A stretch of 64,000 nucleotides of DNA from contig NZ_JAGGMR010000001.1 of the NCBI RefSeq assembly GCF_017875645.1, positions 558,001 through 622,000 of the forward strand, given 5' to 3'. How positions within the stretch are numbered: position 1 is the stretch's first letter; each line of letters starts with the position of its first letter. The DNA is from Nocardia goodfellowii. Lineage in GTDB: Bacteria > Actinomycetota > Actinomycetes > Mycobacteriales > Mycobacteriaceae. Of the stretch, positions 52,681 to 62,900 are shown piece after piece. The position numbers and the translations under genes were made by a program. The notes beneath the pieces were generated by a model, which ran no database searches, was not told the origin of the DNA, and worked only from the letters and a program-made list of their open reading frames with translations.

Positions 52681-52899
52681 TCACGCCTTCGAGCCGGGCT
52701 GCGAACCGGGCTGCTCCGGCGGCACCGCCTTCTTGGCGGCCTCCTGCACCTTGTCGATCTTGTCCGTGTACTTGCCCTGGGTCTTCTTGTCGACGAAATC
52801 GCCGGCCTTGTCGACCGCGCCGTGGATCTTGTCGGCGTTCTTGGCCGCCATATCCTTACCCTTGCCGACCAGGCCTTTGAGACTGTCCGCGAAACTCAT
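52681..52899 (-). CDS. MT0933/Rv0909-family antitoxin-like protein
   Basis: 72 aa, highly charged and helical (DSLKGLVGKGKDMAAKNADKI, then VDKAGDFVDKKTQGKYTDKID), the signature of the MT0933_antitox family. No Rv0910-like toxin gene adjoins it, so it may be an orphan or have another role. Proximity to Rv0906-like and EchA6-like genes repeats the order in M. tuberculosis. Confidence 0.8.
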   Translation of the reverse strand: MSFADSLKGLVGKGKDMAAKNADKIHGAVDKAGDFVDKKTQGKYTDKIDKVQEAAKKAVPPEQPGSQPGSKA

Positions 52900-52947
52900 T
52901 CCCGGGTCCTTCCTTGTCGATCGAGCTGAAGTCGAAACCGACTGGTT

Positions 52948-54099
52948 TCAACCAATATCCTCCCACCAGGCCTTTTCCTTGGCCATAACGGGAAGCGCCT
53001 GGGGATCGATGCGCTGACCGGGCATCGGGACGGCGATCCTGGTACCGGCCTTCGCCGCGGCCTGAACCATCCGCCGCACCGGCTCCGACCAGCCGTGGAA
53101 GGCGAGGTTGAAGGTCGCCCAGTGGATCGGCACCAGCAGGCCGTGCGCGGCGTCGCCGCGACACAGATCGGCGTGCGCGCGCACCGCCTCCTCCGGGTTC
53201 ATGTGCACATCCGCCCAGCGCGGGTCGTAGGCGCCGATGGGCAGCAGGGTCAGATCGAACGGGCCCAGGGCGGCGCCCGCGTCGGCGAACACCTTGGTGA
53301 ACCCGGTATCGCCGCCGAAATACACCCGCCGGGTGGGACCGACGATGGACCACGACGCCCACAGCGTGGTGTTGCGCACCAGGCCGCGGCCGGAGAAGTG
53401 CCGGGCCTCGGTACAGGTCAGCACCAGATCGGTGCCATCGCGCTCCCGGCCCAGTGCGGCCAGGGAAACCGAGCCGCCCCAATCCAATTCGACGATCCGA
53501 TGCTCGGGCACACCCCAGTGCCGCAGGTGCGCGCCGATGCCGAGCGGCACCAGGAACGGCACCGACTGCCCGGTCACCAGTTCCCGGATGGTCGCCTTGT
53601 CCAGATGGTCGTAGTGATCGTGGGAGATGATCACCGCGTCCAGCGGGGGCAGTTCCGAGAGCGGCATCGGCACCGGGTGCAACCGCGCCGGGCCGACCAG
53701 CGCGGACGGCGAAACCCGTTCGCTCCACACCGGATCGGTGAGAACCCGGTACCCGTCCACCTCGATGAGCGCCGAGGCGTGGCCGTACCAGGTGACCGCG
53801 AGATCGGCCGCCGCCGTCGGGACCGGCGGGGTCTGCAGGGGCACCACCCCGCGCGGGCGGCCGACATTACGACGGGTCAGCATCGAATACAGCAGGGACG
53901 GAGCCGAACCCGGCGCGATCTGACTGCTCGGCTCGGTGTTGTGGAACTGACGGTTGCGGTAGCTCGCGGCGCCGGAGGCGTAGGGCGCGATCGCCGACAT
54001 CGAGGCGCCGATCGCCGACGGAATATCCCACACCGCGCGGACCAGCCAGCCGATACCCACCGCACCGGCCGCGGCGCCCAGTACCTTTTTCACTTTCAT
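52948..54099 (-). CDS. Metallo-beta-lactamase-fold hydrolase (NAPE-PLD/UlaG-like), Rv0906-like
   Basis: 383 aa. An N-terminal hydrophobic segment (residues 5-25) may anchor or export it. The zinc site is visible as VTWYGHASALIEV, then IISHDHYDHLDKATI (H-x-H-x-D-H), YFGGDTGF and the late histidine in VPIHWATFN. The architecture matches N-acyl-phosphatidylethanolamine phospholipase D-like enzymes. It is 12 nt from the EchA6-like gene and probably in the same operon; a lipid phosphodiester is a plausible substrate. Confidence 0.85.
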   Translation of the reverse strand: MKVKKVLGAAAGAVGIGWLVRAVWDIPSAIGASMSAIAPYASGAASYRNRQFHNTEPSSQIAPGSAPSLLYSMLTRRNVGRPRGVVPLQTPPVPTAAADLAVTWYGHASALIEVDGYRVLTDPVWSERVSPSALVGPARLHPVPMPLSELPPLDAVIISHDHYDHLDKATIRELVTGQSVPFLVPLGIGAHLRHWGVPEHRIVELDWGGSVSLAALGRERDGTDLVLTCTEARHFSGRGLVRNTTLWASWSIVGPTRRVYFGGDTGFTKVFADAGAALGPFDLTLLPIGAYDPRWADVHMNPEEAVRAHADLCRGDAAHGLLVPIHWATFNLAFHGWSEPVRRMVQAAAKAGTRIAVPMPGQRIDPQALPVMAKEKAWWEDIG

Positions 54100-54111
54100 G
54101 GCCGTATCCCC

Positions 54112-54840
54112 TTATCGCCCAACGAATTTCGCCGCACGTTTCTCTTCCCGCGCCAGCCGGCCCTCCTGGGCGTCGGCACTGCCCCACGCCGCCTCCAGGG
54201 CCGCGCGCTGCTGCGCCGTATCCGGCTCGCGGGTGCCGTCGTCGTTGAGTACCAGTTTGAGGTGCCGCAGCGACAGCGGCGCGAGTTCGGCGATCGACTT
54301 GGCCCACGCCTGCGCGTCGGCGAGCGTGCCGAGCCGATTGGCGAACCCGTAGGCGTAGGCGTCGGACGCCGTCACCCGCTCCGCGCCGAGCAGAATGCCG
54401 CGCGCGGGGCCGCCGCCGATCAGCGAAACCAGCCGCCGGATCGTCCACCGATCCACCGAAATGCCAAGCTTGGCAGCGGGAATCGCGATGTAGGACTCCG
54501 GCGACATCACCCGGAGATCCGAGGCCAGCGAAATCTGCACGCCCGCGCCGAGCGCCCCGCCGTTGATCGCCGCGATCACCGGGATCGGAGCCGACTCGAT
54601 GGTGTGCAGCATGTCCATCAGATCCGCGAGGAACTGCTCGGAATAGACGCCGGACAGGTCCGCGCCGGCGCTGAACAGCGGTCCACGACCGGTCAGCACG
54701 ATGACCCGCGCGTCCTCCTCGACCGCCCCCAGCACCGCCTCGCGCAGTAGGACCACGAGGTCGTTGTTGAGCGCATTGCGACGGTCTTCGCGCTGCATTT
54801 CGATGGTGACGACATCACCATCGCGGCTAACTCCGAGCAT
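54112..54840 (-). CDS. echA6: Enoyl-CoA hydratase/isomerase family protein, EchA6-like
   Basis: 242 aa from ATG 54840, 5 nt after GGGGAG. Crotonase fold: oxyanion-hole strands GPLFSAGADLSGVY and AAINGGALGAGVQISLASDLRV. At the second catalytic position the sequence AKLGISVDRWTIRRL lacks the usual glutamate, as in mycobacterial EchA6, which binds and shuttles acyl-CoA without hydrating it. With AccD3-, Rv0906- and Rv0909-like genes nearby, this is probably the EchA6 orthologue linked to mycolate precursor supply. Confidence 0.82.
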   Translation of the reverse strand: MLGVSRDGDVVTIEMQREDRRNALNNDLVVLLREAVLGAVEEDARVIVLTGRGPLFSAGADLSGVYSEQFLADLMDMLHTIESAPIPVIAAINGGALGAGVQISLASDLRVMSPESYIAIPAAKLGISVDRWTIRRLVSLIGGGPARGILLGAERVTASDAYAYGFANRLGTLADAQAWAKSIAELAPLSLRHLKLVLNDDGTREPDTAQQRAALEAAWGSADAQEGRLAREEKRAAKFVGR

Positions 54841-54930
54841 GCATACTCCCCGGCTCAACGTATTGTTTGATTACCTTTACTGTGCCACAGCCCAGGGCCG
54901 TGTTCGCTCAGGGCGTTACGATCACCACTC

Positions 54931-56049
54931 GTGCCGACAGATTTCGAGATCCTGGTGATCGGTGCTGGTCAGGCTGGGCTGTCGGCGGGTTATCACTTGC
55001 GGCGACTCGGTCTGGAGCCGGAGCGCGACTTCCTGATCGTGGACCACGCGCCGGGCCCGGGCGGCGCCTGGCAATTCCGGTGGCCCTCGCTGACGCTGAC
55101 CACGGTCAACCGCGTGCACGACCTGCCGGGCATGTCATTCGCCGAAACATTGCCTCCCGGCTCGGAATCAGCGCCCGCGGCCACCGCGGTGCCGCACTAC
55201 TACGAGCTGTACGAGAAGGAATTCGACCTGCGGGTCCGGCGGCAGGTCAGCGTGCGGGTGGTCTGCGACCGCACGGCGGACGGACAACGCTGCGACGGGC
55301 GCGGAGAAATACTGAGCGCGGAAACCGACTCGGCCGGAACCTTGCGGGCGCGTGGGCTGATCAACGGAACCGGCACCTGGGAGCATCCGTTCATTCCGGT
55401 CTACCGCGGCGCCTCGACCTTCGCCGGCCGGCAGATGCACACCCGCGATTACCGCACCGCCGCCGAATTCCGCGGCAAGCACGTGGTGATCGTGGGCGGC
55501 GGCATTTCGGCGGTGCAGTTGCTCGACGAGATTTCCGAGGTCACCACGACCACCTGGGTGACGCGCCGGGCACCGGTCTTCCGGGACGAGGATTTCGGCC
55601 CCGACGCCGGACGAGCCGCGGTGGCCGCGGTGGAGGATCGGGTGCGACGCGGGCTGCCGCCGGGATCGGTGGTGTCGGTGACCGGGCTGCGCTGGGACGA
55701 TCGGCTGCGCGCCGCCAAGGCACGCGGAGCGCTGGAGCGGTTGCCGATGTTCGACGCGATCGAGCCCGACGGGGTGCGCTGGGCCGACGGATCGTTCCAA
55801 CCTGCCGACGTGATTCTGTGGGCCACCGGATTCCGCAGCGCCCTGGACCATCTGGCGCCGCTGCGGCTGCGCGGACCCGGCGGCGGCATCACCATGACCG
55901 GCCGGCTGGCCACCCAGGTCGCCGTCGACCCGCGCGTGCACCTGATCGGCTACGGCCCGTCGGCCAGCACCATCGGCGCCAACCGCGCGGGCCGGGCCGC
56001 CACGCGTGAACTCGTCGACTATCTGGGGATTACTGGTAACCCGCGGTGA
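54931..56049 (+). CDS. FAD-dependent flavin monooxygenase-like oxidoreductase
   Basis: 372 aa from GTG 54931. GAGQAGLSAGYHL is the FAD-binding Rossmann motif (residue 11) and VIVGGGISAVQLLDEI the NAD(P)H one (about 187), with a C-terminal ADVILWATGFRSALDHL, the TGF motif of the FMO/YczJ-type flavoproteins. It is divergent from the echA6-like operon and overlaps the convergent aldo/keto reductase by 20 nt. Substrate unknown. Confidence 0.88.
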   Translation: MPTDFEILVIGAGQAGLSAGYHLRRLGLEPERDFLIVDHAPGPGGAWQFRWPSLTLTTVNRVHDLPGMSFAETLPPGSESAPAATAVPHYYELYEKEFDLRVRRQVSVRVVCDRTADGQRCDGRGEILSAETDSAGTLRARGLINGTGTWEHPFIPVYRGASTFAGRQMHTRDYRTAAEFRGKHVVIVGGGISAVQLLDEISEVTTTTWVTRRAPVFRDEDFGPDAGRAAVAAVEDRVRRGLPPGSVVSVTGLRWDDRLRAAKARGALERLPMFDAIEPDGVRWADGSFQPADVILWATGFRSALDHLAPLRLRGPGGGITMTGRLATQVAVDPRVHLIGYGPSASTIGANRAGRAATRELVDYLGITGNPR

Positions 56050-56884
56050 AGGTGTCCGGATCCGGGCCGATGCGCTCGCCGGCGTCCATCGAGTCGATCG
56101 CCGACATCTGGCCCTCGTTGAGTTCGAAGCCGAAGACGTCGAAGTTCGACACGATGCGCGCCGGAGTCACCGACTTCGGAATCACGATGGTGCCGCGCTG
56201 CAGATGCCAGCGGATGATCACCTGGGCCGGGGTGCGCCGCAGTTCCTCCGCGATGGCGACGATGGTCGGATGATCGAGCAGAGTGCCCTGCCCCAGCGGA
56301 CTCCACGCCTCGGTGGCGATCGCGTTGGCGGCGTGGAATTCGCGTAGTTCGCGCTGCCCCAACCGCGGATGTAGTTCGATCTGATTGACCGCCGGAACCT
56401 CACCGGTCTCGCTGATCAATCGCTCCAATTGCGGCACCGTGAAATTCGATACCCCGATCGAACGGACCCGGCCCTGCGCCTTCAAGGCCTGAAAGGCCCG
56501 GAAGGTATCGACGAACTTCCCCGCCACTTCCACCGGCCAATGGATCAGGTAGAGGTCCAGATAATCCAGACCCAGCTTTTCCATGCTGGCATCGAACGCA
56601 CGCAAGGTGGAGTCGTACCCCTGCTCCGAGTTCCACAGCTTGGTCGTGACATACACCTCGTCCCGAGGCAGTCCCGATTCGCGGATCGCCCGCCCGGTGC
56701 CCTCCTCGTTGGCGTAGATGGCGGCGGTGTCGATACTCCGGTACCCCGCCTGTAGCGCGGCCGTCACCACCTCGGACACCTCGTCGGACGGCACCTGGAA
56801 CACGCCGAACCCGAGCTGCGGGATCACGTTTCCGTCATTGAGGATTATCGAGGGAATAGCGCAGGTCTCGCTTTTGAAGGTCAC
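56030..56884 (-). CDS. Aldo/keto reductase
   Basis: 284 aa. Signatures: GYRSIDTAAIYANEEGTGRAI with the catalytic D and Y, VTTKLWNSEQGYD with the K, LYLIHWPVE with the H, and a C-terminal IPKSVTPARIVSNFDVF that binds the NADPH phosphate. It reduces aldehydes or ketones with NADPH, AKR5-like. It is a (beta/alpha)8 barrel of normal length. Confidence 0.93.
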   Translation of the reverse strand: MTFKSETCAIPSIILNDGNVIPQLGFGVFQVPSDEVSEVVTAALQAGYRSIDTAAIYANEEGTGRAIRESGLPRDEVYVTTKLWNSEQGYDSTLRAFDASMEKLGLDYLDLYLIHWPVEVAGKFVDTFRAFQALKAQGRVRSIGVSNFTVPQLERLISETGEVPAVNQIELHPRLGQRELREFHAANAIATEAWSPLGQGTLLDHPTIVAIAEELRRTPAQVIIRWHLQRGTIVIPKSVTPARIVSNFDVFGFELNEGQMSAIDSMDAGERIGPDPDTFTAGYQ

Positions 56885-56996
56885 GTTCCGACCGTAGAAG
56901 TGCGACGCCCGCCCGTCAACGAACCTGCGGGCGTGTTGGCGGTGAAAAAGCTGCCGACCAGCACTTTCCGCGCCGACGTGCCGCCGCGCACACGGA

Positions 56997-58487
56997 TCAA
57001 CCCGGCAAACCGAGCCGGCGGTAGCGGTGCCGGCGGCGGCGCTGCAGCTCTGCCGCGGAGTGCGAACGGAGCTGAGCGAGTTCCTCGGCGATGGCCTGGA
57101 CCATGCGGCGGGCGAAGGCGGTGGGTTCGTCGGCGGCGTCGGGGATTTCGGGGATTATGCGATCGACTATGCCATCCGCGAGCAGGTCGGCCGAGCGAAT
57201 GCGCTGAGCCGCGGCCAAGTCCGCGGCGTGCGCCGTGTCCCGGTGGACGATGGCGCTGGCGCCCTCGGGTGGGAGCGGAGCAAGCCAGGCGTGCGTGGCG
57301 GCCAGGACCCGATCGGCCGGGAGCAGGGCCAGTGCGCCGCCGCCGGTGCCCTGGCCGAGCAGGACGGAGATGGTCGGGGTGTCGAGGGTGGTCAGATCGG
57401 CCAGGCAGCGGGCTATTTCGGGAGCCAGGCCGCGTTCCTCGGCCTCCTTGGAGAGGGCGGCGCCGACGGTGTCGATGACCAGGACCAGCGGGACGTGCAG
57501 TTCGCGGGCCAGAGCCATACTGCGCCGGGCTTCGCGTAAAGCGGCCGGGCCCATGGTGGTCTCGCCCTGCTGACCCACGCGGTCATGGCCGAAGACGACG
57601 CAGGGCTGGCCGCGGAAACGGGCCAGCGCCAGCACGACCGTGCGGTCGGATTCGCCCTGACCGGTCCCGCTCAGCGGAACCCGCTGGGTCACATGGCGTA
57701 AGAGGTCGCGAATACCGGGACGATCGGAGCGGCGAGACGCCAGCACCGATTGCCACGCCGTGATGTCGGCCGACGCGGCAGCCGGAATCTCTTGCACCAC
57801 AGGCTGACTCGGGAGCACCTCGCCGCTGAGCACGCTCAAGGCGCGGTGGGCGATACGACGGAAGACCGAGATCGGTACCACACCGTCGATGACGCCGTTG
57901 CGGTACAGATTCTCGGCGGTTTGCACCCCCTCCGGAAAATCCTTGCCGTACAAGGCTTTATAAACCCGAGGGCCGAGGAACCCGATCAGGGCGCCCGGTT
58001 GCGCGAAGGTGATGTGACCCAGCGATCCCCAAGAGGCGAACACTCCGCCCATAGTCGGGTCGCGCAGGTAGACGAGATAGGGATGGCCCGCCGCCTTGTG
58101 CACCGCTACCGCGGCGGCGATCTTCACCATCTGCACGAAAGCTACTGTGCCCTCTTGCATTCGGGTGCCGCCGGAGGTGGGTGAGGCGATCAGCGGCAAA
58201 CCGAGCGCGGTGGCACGTTCGACCGCGGTGACGATGCGCTCCGCCGCCGCCACACCGATCGAACCCGCCAAAAACTCGAACTCACAGGCGATTACGGCGA
58301 CCTCACGACCGCGCAGCAGCCCCGCACCGGTGCGCACCGACTCGTCGACGCCCGCCGACCGCTCCGCCGCACGCAGTTCCTCGCGATATCGCGGGGATCC
58401 GGCCACCGACAGTGGTGGCCGGTCCCAGCTGACGAACGAGCCCGAATCGAGCAGCTGCTCGAGCAACTCCCGCGCTGAAATCCGCAT
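56997..58487 (-). CDS. accD3: Acyl-CoA carboxylase carboxyltransferase, AccD3-like
   Basis: 496 aa carrying both carboxyltransferase halves. The N-terminal AccD half has AVIACEFEFLAGSIGVAAAERI and PTSGGTRMQEG; the C-terminal AccA-like half has VLALARFRGQPCVVFGHDR, LVLVIDTVGAALS and SVLLGQGTGGGALALLPADRV. It transfers carboxyl from biotin to an acyl-CoA. No biotin carrier or carboxylase gene is adjacent, so it must use an AccA/BCCP encoded elsewhere. The position one aldo/keto reductase and one flavoprotein gene away from echA6 recalls the M. tuberculosis Rv0904c-Rv0906 order. Confidence 0.88.
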   Translation of the reverse strand: MRISARELLEQLLDSGSFVSWDRPPLSVAGSPRYREELRAAERSAGVDESVRTGAGLLRGREVAVIACEFEFLAGSIGVAAAERIVTAVERATALGLPLIASPTSGGTRMQEGTVAFVQMVKIAAAVAVHKAAGHPYLVYLRDPTMGGVFASWGSLGHITFAQPGALIGFLGPRVYKALYGKDFPEGVQTAENLYRNGVIDGVVPISVFRRIAHRALSVLSGEVLPSQPVVQEIPAAASADITAWQSVLASRRSDRPGIRDLLRHVTQRVPLSGTGQGESDRTVVLALARFRGQPCVVFGHDRVGQQGETTMGPAALREARRSMALARELHVPLVLVIDTVGAALSKEAEERGLAPEIARCLADLTTLDTPTISVLLGQGTGGGALALLPADRVLAATHAWLAPLPPEGASAIVHRDTAHAADLAAAQRIRSADLLADGIVDRIIPEIPDAADEPTAFARRMVQAIAEELAQLRSHSAAELQRRRRHRYRRLGLPG

Positions 58488-58554
58488 CGGGCGAGCGTAA
58501 ATCCCCCGTGGACCCCGGCGTACGCCGGGGCGACGAGGTTACCTGCCGGAGGGC

Positions 58555-59157
58555 TCAGTAACCCTGCATCACCTTGCGCAGGGCGTACTCGGTGAGCGAG
58601 ACCAGCGCCTGCTTGGCGGGCTCGCGCCGGCGGGCGTCGATCGAGAGGATCGGCACGTCCGCGGAGACCGCGAGAGCCTGGCGGATGTCCTCGATCGGGT
58701 AGCGCGGCGCGTCGTCGAATTCGTTGAGCGCCACCAGGAACGGTAGGTTGCGCGCCTCGAAGTAGTCGACGGCCGCGAAGCTGTCCTCGAGCCTGCGGGT
58801 GTCGACCAGCACCACCGCGCCGATGGCGCCGCGGATCAGGTCGTCCCACATGAACCAGAACCGGTATTGGCCGGGTGTACCGAACAGGTACAGCACCAGA
58901 TCGTCGGCGAGACTGATCCGGCCGAAGTCCATCGCCACCGTGGTGGTCGACTTCATCGGAATGCCGGTCAGGTTGTCGATTCCGGTACTGGCGTTGGTCA
59001 CCAAAGCCTCGGTGCGCAGCGGAACGATCTCCGAGACGGCACCGACCAGCGTGGTCTTGCCGACACCGAAACCACCCGCGACCACGATCTTCGCCGAGGT
59101 CGGCTTAGTGGTTCGGGTATCGACATGCGCCGTCGAATCATATACGCCGGAGTCCAC
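58555..59157 (-). CDS. Conservon GTPase (CvnD-like)
   Basis: 200 aa. P-loop VAGGFGVGKTTLVGA, an FGTPGQ switch II (G3) and LNEFDDAPR in the place of the N-K-x-D base-recognition motif. This is the Ras-like ATP/GTP-binding protein that closes the four-gene conservon (kinase, roadblock, DUF742, GTPase), thought to work like a bacterial G-protein-coupled receptor circuit. Its start overlaps the DUF742 gene by 20 nt, so the operon is tightly coupled. Confidence 0.9.
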   Translation of the reverse strand: MDSGVYDSTAHVDTRTTKPTSAKIVVAGGFGVGKTTLVGAVSEIVPLRTEALVTNASTGIDNLTGIPMKSTTTVAMDFGRISLADDLVLYLFGTPGQYRFWFMWDDLIRGAIGAVVLVDTRRLEDSFAAVDYFEARNLPFLVALNEFDDAPRYPIEDIRQALAVSADVPILSIDARRREPAKQALVSLTEYALRKVMQGY

Positions 59158-59512
59158 TGAGAACCCTTTCGATCAGCTCGCGACGTTCATCGTCGCTGGA
59201 ATCGTCTTTCAAAGTCGCCGAAACTCGGACATGCCCGGCTTCGATCAGGTCGGCCACCAACACTCGGGCGACACCGATCGGAATGCCAAGGCGCGCCGAG
59301 ACTTCGGCGACGGACGGCGATTCTCTGCACAACTCCACGATTGACGTCTCGATGTTGGTCAGTTCGAACTGCCGCTCCAGGGCGACCGGATGCGATGCGA
59401 CGAGAGCCTCCAACGCCAACTCCACAGCCGGCCTGGTCCGTCCGCCGGTCAGCGAGTACGGGCGTACGAGGCTCGGCTCGGCGCTCCCCACGCGGTGATC
59501 TTCTATGTCCAT
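59138..59512 (-). CDS. DUF742 protein (CvnC-like)
   Basis: 124 aa from ATG 59512. The family opening LVRPYSLTGGRTRP is followed by a helical middle part and an RLGIPIGVARVLVADLIEAGHV winged-helix-like segment. Third gene of the conservon, 7 nt behind the roadblock gene; probably an adaptor to the GTPase. Confidence 0.9.
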   Translation of the reverse strand: MDIEDHRVGSAEPSLVRPYSLTGGRTRPAVELALEALVASHPVALERQFELTNIETSIVELCRESPSVAEVSARLGIPIGVARVLVADLIEAGHVRVSATLKDDSSDDERRELIERVLSGLRRI

Positions 59513-59519
59513 CCCACCA

Positions 59520-59933
59520 TCAGGAACCCATCGTGACGCGTGGCGTGGCCTGCACTGTCTGGCCAACACGCTCGACCAACAAGGCCATTTCGTAACCGAC
59601 CTGTCCGATGTCACAGGACGTGTTGGTCAGCACCGCGAGGTAGGACCCGTCACCGACCGCCATGAGCAGCAGGTAGCCGTGCTCCATTTCGACAACCGAC
59701 TGGAGCACGGTGCCGCCCTCGAACAGGTTCGAGACACCCACCGAGAGGCTCGCGAGCCCCGCGGTGACGGCCGAGAGCTGCTCGGCGCGGTCGACGGGCA
59801 GCTGCGCGCTCGCCGCCATGAGTAGGCCGTCAGCCGAAACCAGGACGGCATGGGCTACGCCAGGAACCTCGTTGGCAAAGTTCGAAACCAGCCAATCCAG
59901 TTGACGATTCGTACCACCTAGATCGGGGTTCAT
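59520..59933 (-). CDS. Roadblock/LC7 protein (CvnB-like)
   Basis: 137 aa from ATG 59933, overlapping the kinase stop (ATGA). It shows [34 protein letters not shown] and a late [17 protein letters not shown] strand, typical of the roadblock/MglB fold that regulates Ras-like GTPases. Second gene of the conservon. Confidence 0.92.
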   Translation of the reverse strand: MNPDLGGTNRQLDWLVSNFANEVPGVAHAVLVSADGLLMAASAQLPVDRAEQLSAVTAGLASLSVGVSNLFEGGTVLQSVVEMEHGYLLLMAVGDGSYLAVLTNTSCDIGQVGYEMALLVERVGQTVQATPRVTMGS

Positions 59934-62900
59934 CGGTCTCCTTCTCCGGTTAGGGGTGCTTTCATTGAGCGGCCATCCCGGACGCCCTGCTGGTGACGAC
60001 TCAAGCTTGACCTGATCATTTCCGGATCGCGGCGGGGTGCCCGTTCCCGGGCGGCACCGGTGACACCGCCGGGGACCAGCCTTCCGCCCGGATCGCGTTG
60101 CGGCAACCCGGCGGCGGTCTTTTTCTCGGCTTGCGCCTCGGAGGCCCGCCGCGCGGCTTGCCAGCCTTCGTCACCCGGTGATTCGAAGGCGGCGGCTACC
60201 TGGGACCGGTCCGGATTCGGGTCCGACAGCCACGCCGACATCATCTCGGCGAAAATCGGGCTGTCCATCGTCGATCCGGTTTCGACCGCGGGTTGCAGTC
60301 GAGTCTGGAAGAACGAAGCCGCCTTCGCCGGATCCGAGCGCATGCTGTGCTTGCCCGGATCGCGGGCCGGGGCCTGCGCGTCCGGTGTGCTGGAAGACAA
60401 TGCGCTGTCGGCGACATCGGCGGCGCCCCGCTCCCGCTGTGGGAGCCCGGCGGACCGCTGGGGCAGCTCGTTGCCGGCGGGTTCGCGGCGCGGCAGTCCG
60501 CCACCGAGGGGCGAGGCACCAGGCTCGCGCTGCGGCAGGCCGAGCGGAGAGGCACCCGGCTGACGCACCGGCAGGCCGCCGGGATCCCGCTGCGGCGGAG
60601 TGGTCGCGGCGGGCTGACGCTGCGGCAGACCGCCTGCTGACGGATCACGTTGCGGGAGACCACCCGCTGACGGATCACGCTGCGGCAGACCACCGGCAGA
60701 CGGATCACGCTGCGGCAGACCACCGGCAGACGGATCACGCTGCGGCAAACCACCCGCAGACGGATCACGCTGCGGCAAACCACCCGCAGACGGATCACGC
60801 TGCGGGAGACCACCAGCAGAGGGATCCCGCTGTAGACCCGAGGGCTGACGCTGCGGCAGACCTGTCGACGCGGCCGGACGCTGCGGAACCGAACCGGTGC
60901 CCGGATCCCGCTGCGGCAACCCGGTTTCCCGGGAGGCCGGCGGCTGCACCGTGGCGCCCTTGACCGTCGGGCCGTGCACGCCCGGCTCCCGCTGCGGCAG
61001 ACCGGAGGCGGCCGGGGCGATCGGATTGGCGTCGCGCTGCGGCATGCCCGGTGCTTGCCGCTGCGGCAGGCCACCGGCGGACGGATCACGTTGCGGCAGA
61101 CCGGCATCGGGCTGACGGCCGGGCGCACCGTTGGCCCCGGGCTGACGCTGCGGCAGACCACCCGTGGGCTGCGGGGCGCCGTTACCGCCCGGTTGACGTT
61201 GCGGCAGGCCGGCGTTGGGGTCGCGCGGCGGCAAGCCGCCGGACGCGCTGGACGCCGCCGGCTCGGCGGAACCGGGCTGGCGCGGTGGCGGACCACCGGC
61301 GAGGTTGCGCTTGGGCAGGCTGGCCGCGGCGAGCTTGCCGCGCTGCGGCCCGTTCTGCGCCTGACCCGACGCCGACCGTAAGGTCGGCCCGGACTGCGCG
61401 CCGTCCTGGCGCATGCCCGCGGCCGCCGCGGCCGAACCCGGCTGCCGCTGCGGCAGACCGCCGGCACCGGGCGGAGTGCTCGGCGGTTGCGGACTCGGCG
61501 CGTCGACCGGACCGCTGACGCCGGGATCCACCGTCACCATGACGTTGCCCTGCGGAGTCCGCTGGATCGCCCGCATCTGCATCGAGGAAGCGGCCGACGG
61601 ACGCGGGCGCTCCGCGGCGGCCGGAGCCGCCGGAGTGGTTTGCTGGACACTTGCTTTGCCGTGCACGATCAGGCCTACCGGGACGTGGACCGTCACCGTT
61701 ACACCGGGATCGCGCGCGGTGTCGAAGGTCGGGCGCAATCGCACGGTGAGCCCGTGCCGCTCGGCCAACCGGCCGACCACGAAAAGGCCCATGTGGCGGG
61801 CGGTATCGGGGCCCGGCTCCGCGGTCTGCTCCAAACGCCGGTTGATCTCGACCATTTCGGCCGGCGGCATACCGATGCCGCGGTCGGCGACCTCGATCAG
61901 CAGACCCTGGTCGTGCGCCTGCGCGAAGGTGAACTTCACGTCCGTCTCCGGCGGGGAGGCGCGCAGTGCGTTGTCCAGGAGCTCGGCGAACAGGTGCGCC
62001 AAGTCGGAGGCGGCGGGTTCGATCAGCGAACCGCGCGGCGTCGCGCCCAATTTCACGCGTTCGTAGTCTTCGACCTCGGAGATCGCGGCACGCAGCACGT
62101 CGGCGATCTCGACCGGGGCGGACTTGGCGCGGCGCTGCTTGGTACCGGCCAGGATCAGCAGGTTGTCGCCGTTTCGGCGCATACGCGCGGCGAGATGGTC
62201 CAGGCGGAACAGGTTTTCGAGGAGGCGCGGGTCCTTCTCGTCGTACTCCATCGCCTCGATCAGGCTGAGCTGATGGTCGACGAGCGACTTGGAGCGGCGC
62301 GCCAAGGTCTCGAACATGTCGTTGACCTGCGAACGCATCTGCGCCTGATCACTCGCCAAACGCAGCGCCTGCCCGTGGATATCGTCGACGGCGCGCGCCA
62401 GCTGGCCGATCTCCTCGGAACTGCGCACCGGCATCGGTTCCAGCGGCACGTCTTCGGGGGCCGCGCCGTTACGGAGCTGGGCGACCTCGTGCGGCAGGTC
62501 GCTCTCGGCGACGCGCAGGGCCGCGAGGCGCAGGCGGTGCAGCGGCACGATCATCGAGCGGGCGACGAACACGGCGAGCAAGAGCGCCGCGAGAATGGTC
62601 GCGAGCACGACCGCGGTGTAGGTCCAGGCGTCGGTGTTGGCCTTGCCCGACAACCGCGACATGGCGGCTTCGATGTCTTTGGTCGCCTTGGCGATGATCC
62701 GGTCGTAGACGTCCAGACTGGTCGTCATCGAGTTCTTCAACTCGCCGATCGGGATCTTGCCCGCCGCGATGTCCGGGCTGCTCACCAGTGAGATGCGCGT
62801 GTCCACGCCCGCCCGCAGGTCGGCGATCGCCGGATCGCCGTCCGGGAATCGGTGCGCGAGCATGTTGAGCAACTGGCGCTCGGTATTGGCGGTGGTGAAG

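Noticed and set aside
60621..60830. Regular 30-bp repeats resembling a CRISPR array
   Set aside because: There are no spacers; the units are contiguous, in frame and encode [10 protein letters not shown] inside the kinase.
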